Positions 20,059 to 31,429 of a stretch of DNA of 64,000 bases are shown here, piece by piece. The notes under the pieces were generated by a model that saw only the letters and a list, made by a program, of their open reading frames with translations, did no database searches and had not been told where the DNA came from. Each line of letters begins with the position of its first letter. Position 1 is the stretch's first letter. The stretch spans positions 167,413-231,412 of the forward strand of contig NZ_RXNS01000006.1 in the NCBI RefSeq assembly GCF_003966155.1, in the 5' to 3' direction. The position numbers were made by a program, and so were the translations under genes. The DNA is from Halomonas nitroreducens. GTDB lineage: Bacteria; Pseudomonadota; Gammaproteobacteria; Pseudomonadales; Halomonadaceae.

Positions 20059-21477
20059 TCATTGCACGGGAGCGAACAGATAGGCCGCCCGGGACACCAG
20101 CTTGCGCCACAGGGGGCGCGAAGTGATCTCCTCCAGGCTGACCCGGCGACAGTCGGCGAAGTCCCGCTCGAGCATCGCCGCCACCTGGGCGGCGAAGCAC
20201 CGGTCGGGCAGGAAGGCGGTGATCTCGAAGTTCAGGCGGAAGGAGCGGTTGTCGAGGTTGACGGTGCCGACGCTGGCCGCATCGTCATCGATCAGGATCA
20301 CCTTCTGGTGCAGGAAGCCCGGCTGGTAGCGGTAGACCTTGACGCCGGCGCGCAGCATGTCGGGCAGGAAGGAGAAGGCCGAGAGGAACACCAGCAGGTG
20401 GTCGGGGCGCTCCGGCATCATGATGCGCACGTCGACCCCGCGCATCGCCGCCAGGCGCAGGGCGTCCTGGACGCTGCGATCCGGCACGAAGTAGGGGCTG
20501 GTGACCCAGAGCCGCTCCCGGGCGCTGTGAATGGCATGCTGCACCAGCAGGCTGGCGGTCTCCAGGGGATCGGCGGGGCCCGAGGGGACGATGACCACCT
20601 TCTGGCATTCCTCGCAGGTCACCTCGGGTGTCCAGTTGAGGCGGATCACCTCCCCCGTCGCCCAGTGCCAGTCCTCCCAGAAGGCCTCCTGCAGGCCGAG
20701 CACGCTGGGGCCGGTCAGCTTGAGGTGGGTGTCGCGCCAGTAGCCATGCCGGGCATCCTGCCCCAGGTACTCGACCCCGACGTTGAAGCCGCCCACCCAG
20801 CCCTGGCGGCCGTCGACCACCAGGATCTTGCGGTGGTTGCGGAAGTTGAGCTGGAAGCGGTGGCGCAGCCCCCGGGAGGAATGGAAGGCACTGACCTCCA
20901 CCCCGGCCTCGCGCAGGTCGCGCAGGTAGCGTTCGGGCAGCTTGTGGCAGCCGATCTCGTCGAACAGGAAGCACACCCGGAGGCCCTTCTCCGCGGCGCG
21001 CTGCAGGCGGTGCTTGAGCTCGAGGCCCAGGGCGTCGTCACGGACGATGAAGAACTGGATCAGGATGTAGTCGCGCGCCGCCTCGATGCCGGCGAACAGG
21101 CTGTCGAAGGTCGCCTCGCCGTCGACCAGCAGCTCGCCGCGGTTGCCGCTGGTCAGCGGCATCATCGCCAGCTTCTCCACCGCCAGCACGTCCGCCTCCC
21201 GGGCGCCGGCCAGGTAGGGCGAGACCCGCTCGCGATAGCGGGCCAGCACGCGCCGCAGCACGGTGTCCCGCTCGCCCCGGGCCGACACATAGCCGTAGAA
21301 GCGCGGGCGACCGAACACCCAGTAGGCCGGCACCGCCAGATAGGGGATGGTGAGCAGGGAGATGATCCAGGCGATGGCGCCCTGGGAGGTACGGCTGGAC
21401 ATCAGCGCCTGTACCGCCGAGAGGACACCGAGTACATGGATCAGCAGGATCAGCACGCCGAACAGCCAGGAGGCCAT
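20059..21477 (-). CDS. cls: Cardiolipin synthase
   Basis: 472 residues from ATG at 21477. Two N-terminal transmembrane helices (LFGVLILLIHVLGVLSAV, IISLLTIPYLAVPAYWVF) precede two phospholipase D HKD motifs, NHRKILVVDGRQGWVGG and LHQKVILIDDDAASVGT. This is the ClsA-type layout, which condenses phosphatidylglycerol into cardiolipin at the inner membrane. The frame stays open far upstream on this strand, but the helix pair fixes the start. Confidence 0.94.
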   Translation of the reverse strand: MASWLFGVLILLIHVLGVLSAVQALMSSRTSQGAIAWIISLLTIPYLAVPAYWVFGRPRFYGYVSARGERDTVLRRVLARYRERVSPYLAGAREADVLAVEKLAMMPLTSGNRGELLVDGEATFDSLFAGIEAARDYILIQFFIVRDDALGLELKHRLQRAAEKGLRVCFLFDEIGCHKLPERYLRDLREAGVEVSAFHSSRGLRHRFQLNFRNHRKILVVDGRQGWVGGFNVGVEYLGQDARHGYWRDTHLKLTGPSVLGLQEAFWEDWHWATGEVIRLNWTPEVTCEECQKVVIVPSGPADPLETASLLVQHAIHSARERLWVTSPYFVPDRSVQDALRLAAMRGVDVRIMMPERPDHLLVFLSAFSFLPDMLRAGVKVYRYQPGFLHQKVILIDDDAASVGTVNLDNRSFRLNFEITAFLPDRCFAAQVAAMLERDFADCRRVSLEEITSRPLWRKLVSRAAYLFAPVQ

Positions 21478-21549
21478 GGTCAGTCCCCGTTCCGTGGGAA
21501 TACGCCGCGGCGCCGGGCGCGCCGCCACCCCCAGCATACCCGTAACAGC

Positions 21550-21577
21550 GACGGCCCCGCCAGTTGGCGGGGCCGTC
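21550..21577 (-). terminator. Hairpin terminator after fumarase
   Basis: A perfect 12-bp inverted repeat (GACGGCCCCGCC / GGCGGGGCCGTC) with a 4-nt loop lies 16 bp past the fumarase stop and upstream of cls. The T run after it on the minus strand is short (GCTGTTACG). Confidence 0.62.
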
Positions 21578-21593
21578 ACGGTCGGCGAAGCGA

Positions 21594-23099
21594 TCAGGCG
21601 CGTTCGGCGATGATCTCCTTCCACTTGGCGGGACCGGTCTGGTGGACCGAGGTGCCGGCACTGTCCACGGCCACGGTCACCGGCATGTCCTCCACCTCGA
21701 ACTCGTAGATGGCTTCCATGCCCAGGTCCTCGAAGCCGACCACGCGGGCCTTCTTGATGGCCTGGGCCACCAGGTAGGCGGAGCCGCCCACCGCCATCAG
21801 GTAGACGGCCTGGTTGTCGCGGATCGCCTCGATGGCTGCCGGCCCGCGCTCGGCCTTGCCGACCATGCCCAGCAGGCCGGTTTCCTCCAGCATGGTGCGG
21901 GTGAACTTGTCCATGCGCGTGGCGGTGGTGGGACCGGCCGGGCCGACCACCTCGTCCCCCACCGGGTCCACCGGGCCCACGTAGTAGATAAAGCGGCCCT
22001 TGAGATCCACCGGCAGCGACTCGCCCTTGGCGAGCATGTCGACCATGCGCTTGTGGGCGGCATCCCGGCCGGTCAGCAGCTTGCCGTTGAGCAGCAGGGT
22101 GTCGCCGGGCTGCCAGGTGCGCACCTCCTCCGGGGTGATGGCATCCAGGTCGACGCGCTTGACATTGTCGCCGGCCTCGCGGGTGATCTCCGGCCAGTCC
22201 TCGAGCTTCGGCGCCGGCAGCGCCGCGGGGCCGCTGCCATCCAGGGTGAAGTGGGCATGCCGGGTCGCCGCGCAGTTGGGGATGATCGCCACGGGCTTGT
22301 TGGCGGCATGGGTCGGGTAGTCCTTGACCTTGATGTCCAGCACCGTGGTCAGGCCACCCAGCCCCTGGGCACCGATGCCGCTCTTGTTGACCTTGTCGTA
22401 GAGCTCCAGGCGCAGCTCCTCGGCCCGGTTCGCTGCCCCGCGGGCCTGCAGCTCCTGGATGTCGATGGGCTCGAGGAGTGCCTCCTTGGCGATCTCCATG
22501 GCCTTCTCGGCGGTGCCGCCGATGCCGATGCCCAGCATGCCCGGCGGGCACCAGCCGGCGCCCATCTTGGGCAGCTGCTCGAGCACCCAGTCGACCACGT
22601 TGTCGGACGGGTTGAGCATGGCGAACTTGGACTTGGCCTCGCTGCCGCCGCCCTTGGCCGCCACATGGACCTCGACGGTGTCGCCGGGCACCAGCTTGTG
22701 GTGGATGACCGCCGGGGTGTTGTCGCGGGTGTTGGCGCGCTGGCCGTCCGGGTCGGCGAGCACCGAGGCGCGCAGCACGTTGTCGGGCAGCTGGTAGGCC
22801 CGACGCACGCCCTCGTTGATCATGTCGTCCAGGCTCATGTCGGTCTCCCAGCGCACGTTCATGCCGACGTGCACGAAGACCGTGACGATGCCGGTGTCCT
22901 GGCAGATCGGCCGATGGCCGGTGGCGCACATCCGCGAGTTGATCAGGATCTGGGCGATGGCGTCCTTGGCCGCGGGGTTCTCCTCCCGCTCGTAGGCCGC
23001 CGCCATGGCGTCGATGAAGTCCTTGGGATGGTAGTAGGAGATGTACTGCAGGGCATCGGCGACGCTCTGGATGAGGTCATCCTGGCGGATCACGGTCAT
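21594..23099 (-). CDS. Fumarate hydratase class I (iron-sulfur)
   Basis: 501 residues from ATG at 23099 (MTVIRQDDLIQSVADALQYI) with AAGGAG 9 nt upstream. An earlier in-frame ATG at 23183 would add an arginine- and proline-rich tail with no site. It has the class I fumarase alpha and beta regions in one chain, with ICQDTGIVTVFVHVG and WCPPGMLGIGIGGTAEKAM. The class binds a 4Fe-4S cluster and interconverts fumarate and malate in the TCA cycle, and is oxygen-sensitive. Whether it corresponds to FumA or FumB of enterics is not resolved. Confidence 0.94.
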   Translation of the reverse strand: MTVIRQDDLIQSVADALQYISYYHPKDFIDAMAAAYEREENPAAKDAIAQILINSRMCATGHRPICQDTGIVTVFVHVGMNVRWETDMSLDDMINEGVRRAYQLPDNVLRASVLADPDGQRANTRDNTPAVIHHKLVPGDTVEVHVAAKGGGSEAKSKFAMLNPSDNVVDWVLEQLPKMGAGWCPPGMLGIGIGGTAEKAMEIAKEALLEPIDIQELQARGAANRAEELRLELYDKVNKSGIGAQGLGGLTTVLDIKVKDYPTHAANKPVAIIPNCAATRHAHFTLDGSGPAALPAPKLEDWPEITREAGDNVKRVDLDAITPEEVRTWQPGDTLLLNGKLLTGRDAAHKRMVDMLAKGESLPVDLKGRFIYYVGPVDPVGDEVVGPAGPTTATRMDKFTRTMLEETGLLGMVGKAERGPAAIEAIRDNQAVYLMAVGGSAYLVAQAIKKARVVGFEDLGMEAIYEFEVEDMPVTVAVDSAGTSVHQTGPAKWKEIIAERA

Positions 23100-23252
23100 G
23101 GGCAAGACGCTCCTTGGCTGGGTCGACACGCCCGCTTCTGGGCCGGTCCGGGGCACCGGCGGCGGGCTCGAACGGGGGCGCATTATAGCGCACTTGCCCT
23201 CCTCCCGGCAGCGTCGCCGCCAGCGGCCTTGGTCGTACGCGCCAGCCAGAGA

Positions 23253-23267
23253 AGATAACGGTATAAA
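23253..23267. promoter_or_regulatory. Second copy of AGATAACGGTATAAA motif
   Basis: Exact 15-nt match to 12969-12983, in the gap between nei and fumA. On the minus strand it reads TTTATACCGTTATCT about 150 bp upstream of the fumarase start, so it could belong to that promoter. Confidence 0.25.
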
Positions 23268-23282
23268 AACGTTCCCTCCAGG

Positions 23283-24113
23283 CTATGCTGCGGGATCACG
23301 CTGGCAGGCCGGGCAGCGATACAGCCGCCGCGACGCCACGCAGAACCGCTCGATGGTCGTGCCGCAGGCATGGCACGCCAGGCCGTCACGCTCGAAGACG
23401 GCGAAGCGCCAGCGTCGCCGGCACGCGCCCCGGCGACGCGCGTCGGCCGCCCAGGCCTCGCGGTTGGTCACGCCGCCCGTCGCGTAGGAACGCCACGTCA
23501 CGGCCAGCATCTGCTCGGCCAGCCGGGTGCGCCGAGCCTCGTCCAGGTCGACGGGCCTGGCCCGGGGCGAGAGGCCGGCAAAGAACAGGATCTCCGAGCG
23601 CAGATAGTTGCCGAGGCCGGCGACCAGGGACTGGTCGAGCAGCAGGCCACCCAGTCGGCGCCCGCGCCAGCGAGGGTCCATCAGGCGCCTGCCGATCGCC
23701 TCCACCGAGACCCCATGGGTCAGCAGGTCGGGACCGAGGCGCGCCAGGAAGGGGTGCGCGTGCAGCCTTGCCTCGGGCCACAGCGAGACCTCCGAGGCGC
23801 TGTAGAGGCTCGCCATGCGCTCCCCCGCGGTCAGTCGCACCCGCAGCGAGCGGGTGGTGTCCGGTTCACGCTCGGCGTCGTGGAGGATCCAGACGCCATA
23901 CAGCTGATTGTGGGAATACAGCACCCGGTCGTCGTCGAAGCGGGTCAACAGCGCCTTGCCCCAGCTGTCGACGGCCATGACCTCCCGGCCCACCAGGGAG
24001 TCGGCCTGCGCGGCCAGGTCGGCAAAGGCGAACCAGGCCGCGTCCAGCCGCCGCCCGGCCAGGTGGGCCTGCAGGCGGTCGGCGACACGGTGGATCTCGG
24101 GACCTTCCGGCAT
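23283..24113 (-). CDS. nei: Endonuclease VIII-type DNA glycosylase (Nei)
   Basis: 276 residues from ATG at 24113, starting MPEGPEIHRVADRLQ with the catalytic Pro2 and Glu3. The helix-two-turn-helix region is GLGNYLRSEILFFAGLSPRA. The C-terminal zinc finger has CHAC and CPAC pairs. Nei/Fpg enzymes excise oxidised bases and nick the strand; MPEGPEI and the zinc-finger spacing favour Nei over MutM. It lies 23 bp downstream of uvrB on the same strand, so two DNA repair genes are probably co-transcribed. Confidence 0.92.
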   Translation of the reverse strand: MPEGPEIHRVADRLQAHLAGRRLDAAWFAFADLAAQADSLVGREVMAVDSWGKALLTRFDDDRVLYSHNQLYGVWILHDAEREPDTTRSLRVRLTAGERMASLYSASEVSLWPEARLHAHPFLARLGPDLLTHGVSVEAIGRRLMDPRWRGRRLGGLLLDQSLVAGLGNYLRSEILFFAGLSPRARPVDLDEARRTRLAEQMLAVTWRSYATGGVTNREAWAADARRRGACRRRWRFAVFERDGLACHACGTTIERFCVASRRLYRCPACQRDPAA

Positions 24114-24136
24114 CGGCGTTGCCAGGGCGAGCCGGC

Positions 24137-26158
<2,022 letters not shown>

Positions 26159-26211
26159 CGGCTCTCCTGGTGGCGCCGGGCCGCCATTGCGCCCGGTGAA
26201 ATGCGACGGGG

Positions 26212-26622
26212 TCAGTCCCGCTGACGGGTGCTGATCTCCACGGTGGCGCTGGTCATCAGGCGATGGATCGGGCACTTGTCGCTGATCTCCTCGAGCCGCG
26301 TGCGCTGCGCCGCGTCCAGGGCGCCATGGAAGGTCATGGCCACGTCGAGTCGATAGACCCCATGGCGCTCGTCGCGTTCATCGCGGTTGACCACCACGCT
26401 GACCCCGTCCAGGGGCCAGTCCTTGCGGCGGGCGTACATCTGGGCGGTGATCGCCTTGCACGCCCCCAGGGACAGGTCGAAGTAGTCGTGGGGGTCCGGG
26501 GCGCTGCCCTCGCCGCCGAAGGCCTCGGGCACGTCGACGAAGAGGTCCTCGAAGTCCTCGAGTTCGACGCGCTGGCGAAGGACACGGTTGCGTTCGCTGA
26601 CCACCTGGATGCTGTGCGCCAT
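26212..26622 (-). CDS. OsmC-family protein
   Basis: 136 residues. The two family cysteines are present in [12 protein letters not shown] and DKCPIHRLM, the pair that reduces organic hydroperoxides in OsmC/Ohr proteins. This branch resembles YhfA-type OsmC proteins more than Ohr by length and sequence. Its ATG overlaps the stop of the small upstream gene by the ATGA sequence, so translation is coupled. The gene lies 53 bp before uvrB's start on the same strand. Confidence 0.88.
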   Translation of the reverse strand: MAHSIQVVSERNRVLRQRVELEDFEDLFVDVPEAFGGEGSAPDPHDYFDLSLGACKAITAQMYARRKDWPLDGVSVVVNRDERDERHGVYRLDVAMTFHGALDAAQRTRLEEISDKCPIHRLMTSATVEISTRQRD

Positions 26623-26819
26623 CAGCTCACCTCGATACCCAGCTTGAGGGCCTGCACGGCCTTGATCAGCGCCTCGCGGCGCACCCGCCCCTCCACCTCG
26701 GCCCCGTGGCGTCCCACCTCGACACTCTCGACGCCGTCGAGCATCATCAGAGCCGTGGTGATGCGGTTGACCTGGTCGGCGCTCTCGACGCCCTGGAAAC
26801 TGAGTGACTGGTACGCCAT
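26622..26819 (-). CDS. Small HMA-like protein coupled to OsmC
   Basis: 65 residues from ATG at 26819 with AGGAG upstream. The sequence (MAYQSLSFQGVESADQVNRI, then LMMLDGVESVEVG) matches the ferredoxin-like fold pattern of heavy-metal-associated (HMA) domains. The metal-binding CxxC is absent, so metal binding by the usual route is unlikely. Its stop overlaps the OsmC start. A peptide-binding or regulatory role next to OsmC is conceivable but not shown. Confidence 0.75.
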   Translation of the reverse strand: MAYQSLSFQGVESADQVNRITTALMMLDGVESVEVGRHGAEVEGRVRREALIKAVQALKLGIEVS

Positions 26820-26959
26820 GGGGCGGCTCCTGTACGGCTGGAATCGAACAGGGCCGAGTCTAGCACGCCGCCCGAAGGCGCGGCAGCGGTTGCAATGCGA
26901 CCGCCTCGACCGCATGTCTCGACCAACGCCCGTGAACGCACACGACAAGGAACCCTGAC

Positions 26960-27997
26960 ATGAACGACTGGATCGCCCACCTCGGGGGCCGGCGCGAGAG
27001 CGCCGATCGCGTGGTCTTCGACACCCCCGAGCCGGCACGCCGCGCCATGGAGGCCAACGTGATGACGCCGCTGGCCCACCTGGGCATCCTGGATGTCGCC
27101 GGCGAGGATGCCGAGCGCTTCCTCCAGGGCCAGACCAGTGCCCAGCTCTCCCTGGCCGATGGCGAGTTCGCGCCGCTGACCTGCTTCTGCACCCCCAAGG
27201 GACGCGTGCTGGCCAATGCCCAGCTGTGGCGCGTGGCCCCCGACCATTATCGCCTGCTGATGCACCGCAGCCTGGTGCCCTCGCTCAGCGACCATCTCAA
27301 GAAGTTCGCGGCCTTCTACAAGGCCACGCTGACGCCCCGCGACGACCTGGCGCTGATCGGGCTGATCGGCCGCGAGATTCCCGCCGTCGCCGAGGTCCTG
27401 CTGGACGTGATGCCGCCCGCGGTCTGGCACCAGGCCGACCAGGATGACCTCCAGGTCCTGGCCCATCCCGGGCCCCGGCCGCGGCTGCTGGTCTGCCTGC
27501 CGGTCGAGCAGGCACCGGCCACCTGGGAGCGGCTGGCGGCCCAGGCCAGCCCCGTGGACACCGCCGTCTGGCGGCTGCACGACATCCAGGCGGGGCTCGC
27601 CTGGCTGGAGGCCGCTCAGCAGGACAGCTACCTGCCGCAAATGCTCAACTGGGAGGCGCTCGGCGGGATCAGCTTCAAGAAGGGCTGCTATACCGGCCAG
27701 GAGGTGGTGGCCCGGGCCCACTTCCGCGGCCAGGTGAAGAAGCGCCTGGTACGCGGCCAGCTCGACGGCGGCCTGATCCCGGAGGCCGGCAGCGCCATCG
27801 AGGATGCCGACGAGAAGCGCCTCGGCGAGGTGCTCAGTGCCGAGCTCGATGCCTACGGCGAGGCCGAGGTGCTGGCGGTGATGAGTACCAAGGAAGCCGC
27901 CGAGCCGCTGCGCGTGGCCGGCCAGAAGTTCAAGCGGCTCAAGCTGCCCTACCCGCTCGAGCGCCTGGACCCGGAGAGCCTGGCTGGCAAAACCTGA
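26960..27997 (+). CDS. ygfZ: tRNA-modifying / iron-sulfur protein YgfZ
   Basis: 345 residues. The family hallmark KKGCYTGQEVVARAHFRG, including the reactive Cys, lies at about residues 236-253. The N-terminal GcvT-like folate domain has FLQGQTSAQL and TPKGRVLANAQLW. YgfZ (COG0354) binds tetrahydrofolate and helps maintain Fe-S enzymes such as MiaB. AAGGA precedes the ATG. It diverges from the HMA-like gene. Confidence 0.93.
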   Translation: MNDWIAHLGGRRESADRVVFDTPEPARRAMEANVMTPLAHLGILDVAGEDAERFLQGQTSAQLSLADGEFAPLTCFCTPKGRVLANAQLWRVAPDHYRLLMHRSLVPSLSDHLKKFAAFYKATLTPRDDLALIGLIGREIPAVAEVLLDVMPPAVWHQADQDDLQVLAHPGPRPRLLVCLPVEQAPATWERLAAQASPVDTAVWRLHDIQAGLAWLEAAQQDSYLPQMLNWEALGGISFKKGCYTGQEVVARAHFRGQVKKRLVRGQLDGGLIPEAGSAIEDADEKRLGEVLSAELDAYGEAEVLAVMSTKEAAEPLRVAGQKFKRLKLPYPLERLDPESLAGKT

Positions 27998-28028
27998 AGC
28001 CGCTTCGGCGCAGGGCCACGACACCGGA

Positions 28029-28799
28029 CTAGGAACGGGCCCTCAGGCCAAATAGCTGCCGCGCGGTGGCGGTGCTGTCCGCCGCCACCTGCTCGGGGGA
28101 CTGCCCCCGCAGCTCGGCGACCTTGCGACACACCTCCGCCACCCGGGCCGGCTCGTTGCGTTCGCCCTGGCGGCCCGCCAGCGGCATGTCGGGACTGTCG
28201 GTCTCGAGCACGTAGCCATCGTCGGGCAGGGCCGCCACGGCCCGATGCAGCCGCCTGGCGCGGTCATGGGTCGCCGCGCCGCCGAGGCCCACCACGAAGC
28301 CCAGGTCGAGGAAGGCCCTGGCCTGCTCGGGGGAGCCGGCAAAGGCATGGATCAGCCCGCCCGCGGGCAGCGCCAGCTGGCGCAGTCGCTTGGCCACTTT
28401 GTCGTTGGCGCGCACGCAGTGGATGACCACCGGCAGGCGGCGCGTCCTGGCCAGGCGCAGCTGGGCATCGAAGAGCGCCCACTGGGCGCCGAGGGTCTCG
28501 TCGAAGCGCGCGTCGATGCCGCACTCCCCCACCGCCACCGCCTCGGGGTGAGCCTCCAGGCACTCGGCCAGCGCCGCGACGTCGCCATCCCGGTGCGCGT
28601 CCATGAAGTAGGGGTGCAGCCCCAGACAGACGCTGACCGCCTCCCGCGTCCCCAGCGCCAGCACCCGGTCCCAGTGGCGGCGGGTGGTGCCCGGCACCAC
28701 GAAATGCGCGACGCCCGCCGCCCCGGCCCGCTCGAGCACCGCCTCGCGGTCGGCGTCGAAGTCGGGAAAGTCCAGATGGCAGTGGGCGTCGATCAACAT
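28029..28799 (-). CDS. tatD: TatD-family deoxyribonuclease/metal hydrolase
   Basis: 256 residues with the metal-binding DAHCHLDFPDF at the N-terminus, VAVGECGID, VIHCVRAND and ETDSPDMPL, all typical of TatD. The family has 3'-5' exonuclease and AP endonuclease activity. No Shine-Dalgarno motif is visible, because the ATG at 28797-28799 is followed upstream, within 2 nt, by a run of 7-bp repeats that occupies the whole leader. Confidence 0.9.
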   Translation of the reverse strand: MLIDAHCHLDFPDFDADREAVLERAGAAGVAHFVVPGTTRRHWDRVLALGTREAVSVCLGLHPYFMDAHRDGDVAALAECLEAHPEAVAVGECGIDARFDETLGAQWALFDAQLRLARTRRLPVVIHCVRANDKVAKRLRQLALPAGGLIHAFAGSPEQARAFLDLGFVVGLGGAATHDRARRLHRAVAALPDDGYVLETDSPDMPLAGRQGERNEPARVAEVCRKVAELRGQSPEQVAADSTATARQLFGLRARS

Positions 28800-28801
28800 A
28801 G

Positions 28802-28878
28802 GCTGGAAGCTGGAAGCTGGAAGCTGGAAGCTGGAAGCTGGAAGCTGGAAGCTGGAAGCTGGAAGCTGGAAGCTGGAA
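28802..28878 (-). repeat. Eleven perfect 7-bp tandem repeats upstream of tatD
   Basis: GCTGGAA is repeated eleven times without interruption (TTCCAGC on the minus strand), ending 2 bp from the tatD start codon. Unit length 7 allows slippage. It replaces the normal ribosome-binding and leader region of tatD. Confidence 0.95.
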
Positions 28879-28979
28879 GCCAGCTTGAATCCGCCACAAA
28901 CGGCGTCAAGGGTTTTTCTTCCCGCTTCAAGCTCAAGCCCGCGCAGCGGGCGTGCTTCCAGCTCCCGGGCACAGCCCGG

Positions 28980-30569
28980 TCAGTGCTCCCGGGTATGGTT
29001 GAAGCGGATCTCCGGCCAGCGCTCCTGGGTCATCTGCAGGTTGACCCGGGTCGGCGCGATATAGGTCAGGTAGCCGCCGCCGTCGATGGCCAGGTTGGTG
29101 CTGGCCTTGCGCTTGAACTCCTCGAGCATCTTGGCATCGTCGCAGTAGACCCAGCGCGCGGTGTTGACGTTCACCCCCTCGTAGAGGCAATCGACCTTGT
29201 ATTCCTGCTTGAGGCGATGGGCGACCACGTCGAACTGCAGGGTGCCCACGGCCCCCAGGATCAGGTCGTTGTTGTCCAGCGGCATGAACACCTGGGTCGC
29301 GCCCTCCTCGGAGAGCTGCTGCAGGCCCTTCTGCAGGGCCTTCATCTTCAGCGGGTCCTTGAGGCGCACGCGCTTGAACAGCTCCGGGGCGAAGTGCGGG
29401 ATGCCGGTGAAGCGCATGTCCTCGCCCTGGGTGAAGGTATCGCCGATCTGGATGGTGCCATGGTTGTGCAGGCCGATGATGTCGCCCGGCCAGGCCTCCT
29501 CCACATGGGACCGGTCCGAGGCCATGAAGGTCAGGGCGTCGGCGATCTTGACGTCCTTGCCGATGCGCACATGGCGCATCTTCATGTTCTTCTCGTACTT
29601 GCCGGAGCAGACCCGCAGGAAGGCGATGCGGTCCCGGTGGTTGGGATCCATGTTGGCCTGGATCTTGAAGACGAAGCCGGTGAAGCTGCCATCCTCCGCC
29701 TCGACGGTGCGCTTGTCGGTCTCCCGGGGCTGGGGAGACGGCGCGTATGCGACAAAGCCATCGAGCATCTCGCGCACCCCGAAGTTGCCCATGGCAGTAC
29801 CGAAGTAGACGGGCGTCTGCTCGCCGCGCAGGTAGGCCGCGTGGTCGAAGGCGTGGGACGCACCGCGCACCAGCTCCACCTCCATGCGCAGTTCCTCGGC
29901 GGCGTCCTCGCCCAGCACGGCATCGACCTCGGGATTGTCGAGCCCCTCGATGCGCTTGTCCTCGGGGATGCGATTGCCCTGGCCCTGGGTGTAGAGGTGG
30001 ATAACATCGTTGTAGAGGTGATAGACGCCCTTGAAGTGGCGCCCCATGCCGATCGGCCAGGTCATCGGCGCACACTGGATGTTGAGCACCTCCTCGACCT
30101 CGTCCATCACCTCGATGGGTTCGCGGATATCCCGGTCCATCTTGTTGACGAAGGTCAGGATCGGCGTGGTGCGCAGGCGACAGACCTCCATCAGCTTGAT
30201 GGTGCGATCCTCGACGCCCTTGGCCCCGTCGATCACCATCAGTGCCGAATCCACGGCGGTCAGCGTGCGGTAGGTGTCCTCGGAGAAGTCCTCGTGGCCG
30301 GGGGTATCGAGCAGGTTGACGATACGGCCGCCGTAGGGGAACTGCATCACCGAGGTGGTCACGGAGATGCCACGCTCCTGTTCCATCTTCATCCAGTCGG
30401 AGGTGGCGTGACGGTCGTCACGCTTGCTCTTGACGGAACCGGCCATCTGGATGGCGTTACCGAACAGCAGCATCTTCTCGGTGATGGTGGTCTTGCCTGC
30501 GTCGGGGTGCGAAATGATCGCGAAGGTACGGCGAAGCCCGGTTTCATGGGCGAGGGTCGAGTTGGACAT
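28980..30569 (-). CDS. prfC: Peptide chain release factor 3
   Basis: 529 residues from ATG at 30569 ([20 protein letters not shown]). GTPase motifs are [29 protein letters not shown] and NKMDRD. Domain 2/3 features include [18 protein letters not shown]3 is the GTPase that recycles RF1/RF2 after termination. A longer in-frame start is possible at 30722 but adds a proline- and alanine-rich tail absent in the family. Confidence 0.96.
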   Translation of the reverse strand: MSNSTLAHETGLRRTFAIISHPDAGKTTITEKMLLFGNAIQMAGSVKSKRDDRHATSDWMKMEQERGISVTTSVMQFPYGGRIVNLLDTPGHEDFSEDTYRTLTAVDSALMVIDGAKGVEDRTIKLMEVCRLRTTPILTFVNKMDRDIREPIEVMDEVEEVLNIQCAPMTWPIGMGRHFKGVYHLYNDVIHLYTQGQGNRIPEDKRIEGLDNPEVDAVLGEDAAEELRMEVELVRGASHAFDHAAYLRGEQTPVYFGTAMGNFGVREMLDGFVAYAPSPQPRETDKRTVEAEDGSFTGFVFKIQANMDPNHRDRIAFLRVCSGKYEKNMKMRHVRIGKDVKIADALTFMASDRSHVEEAWPGDIIGLHNHGTIQIGDTFTQGEDMRFTGIPHFAPELFKRVRLKDPLKMKALQKGLQQLSEEGATQVFMPLDNNDLILGAVGTLQFDVVAHRLKQEYKVDCLYEGVNVNTARWVYCDDAKMLEEFKRKASTNLAIDGGGYLTYIAPTRVNLQMTQERWPEIRFNHTREH

Positions 30570-30802
30570 TGCGTCTCGTCGCTGATTGGTGCTCCCCCGA
30601 GCGGCTCGGTGCCGGTCGGGGCGTGTCGGTGTCATCGGTGCCCCGATTGTACCGTCAGCCACGGGATCTGTCGCCGGTCGGGGCCGAGACGCTGCCGGCG
30701 GGGGCGGCACGCCGGCCGGCACCGGGTTTCAGCCACCCGGCATGTTGCGGTGGGAGATGCCCCGGATTAACAGGACGCCACAAAGGCAGGGAAGGAACAG
30801 CC

Positions 30803-30831
30803 GGCGGCGCCGGTGAGGATCCGGCACCGCC
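30803..30831 (-). terminator. Hairpin after the small conserved gene
   Basis: An 11-bp inverted repeat with one mismatch (GGCGGCGCCGG / CCGGCACCGCC, 7-nt loop) lies 14 bp past the stop of the 30845-31153 gene. On the minus strand it is followed by CTGTTCCTTCC, a mildly T-rich stretch. Confidence 0.5.
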
Positions 30832-30844
30832 AGAGGAGACACGG

Positions 30845-31153
30845 CTAACCGGCGGCGACGCCCATCTCGCGCCACAGGCGCTCGGTGACAAACTCGCTCA
30901 CCCGCTGGTCGTTGGCGTCGTCGACCTCCACGGCCAGCAGCTGGAGGCCGCACAGCTCGTTGCCGTGGCTGCCGTCATAGATGGGAAACACCCGCAGGTT
31001 CGACTTCAGCAACAGGAAGATGCCTTGGCGCGGGTCCACGCCCACCCCCCGCACCTCCTCGTCGTGGGGCATCAAGAACACCACGTCGGCCATATCGGCC
31101 TTGAGATGATCGAGGTGCTGCCAGGGTAGTCGCTCCAAGTGGATATGCTGCAT
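30845..31153 (-). CDS. Small protein of unknown function
   Basis: 102 residues from ATG at 31153, where GGAGG lies 8 nt upstream (GAGGAGGCGGTCA). It has no signal peptide or membrane helix and no motif I recognise. Notable stretches are VVFLMPHDEEVRGVGVD and FLLLKSNLRVFPIYD, suggesting a compact alpha/beta protein. It stands alone between prfC and cysQ with a terminator-like hairpin after it. No function is assigned. Confidence 0.7.
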   Translation of the reverse strand: MQHIHLERLPWQHLDHLKADMADVVFLMPHDEEVRGVGVDPRQGIFLLLKSNLRVFPIYDGSHGNELCGLQLLAVEVDDANDQRVSEFVTERLWREMGVAAG

Positions 31154-31429
31154 TGACCGCCTCCTCTTCCCGACCCGGTGGGACTTCAACATAGTCCATT
31201 TGTAGGGGGGTGGTTGGTGACGAAGGCGTGAAAATTTTGCGACGTGGGCGCCCTTGACGGGAGCTTCATTGCTGGATGCGCCGGCGGTAGCGCCACCTGG
31301 GCCCCGAACCTTGATCGCCATCAACCGAGACCACCCGGCACCGCATCACCCGGCAGCCGATGAGTGCCCCGAACGGGCGCAGACGCGACCAGCCGCCACG
31401 TCAGCCAGGGCCCCAGGCGAGCCCCGGGT

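Noticed and set aside
20059..22929. A single 956-residue protein joining cls with upstream sequence
   Set aside because: The upstream half is antisense-like low-complexity sequence within fumarase. Real cls begins at 21477 with its membrane helices.
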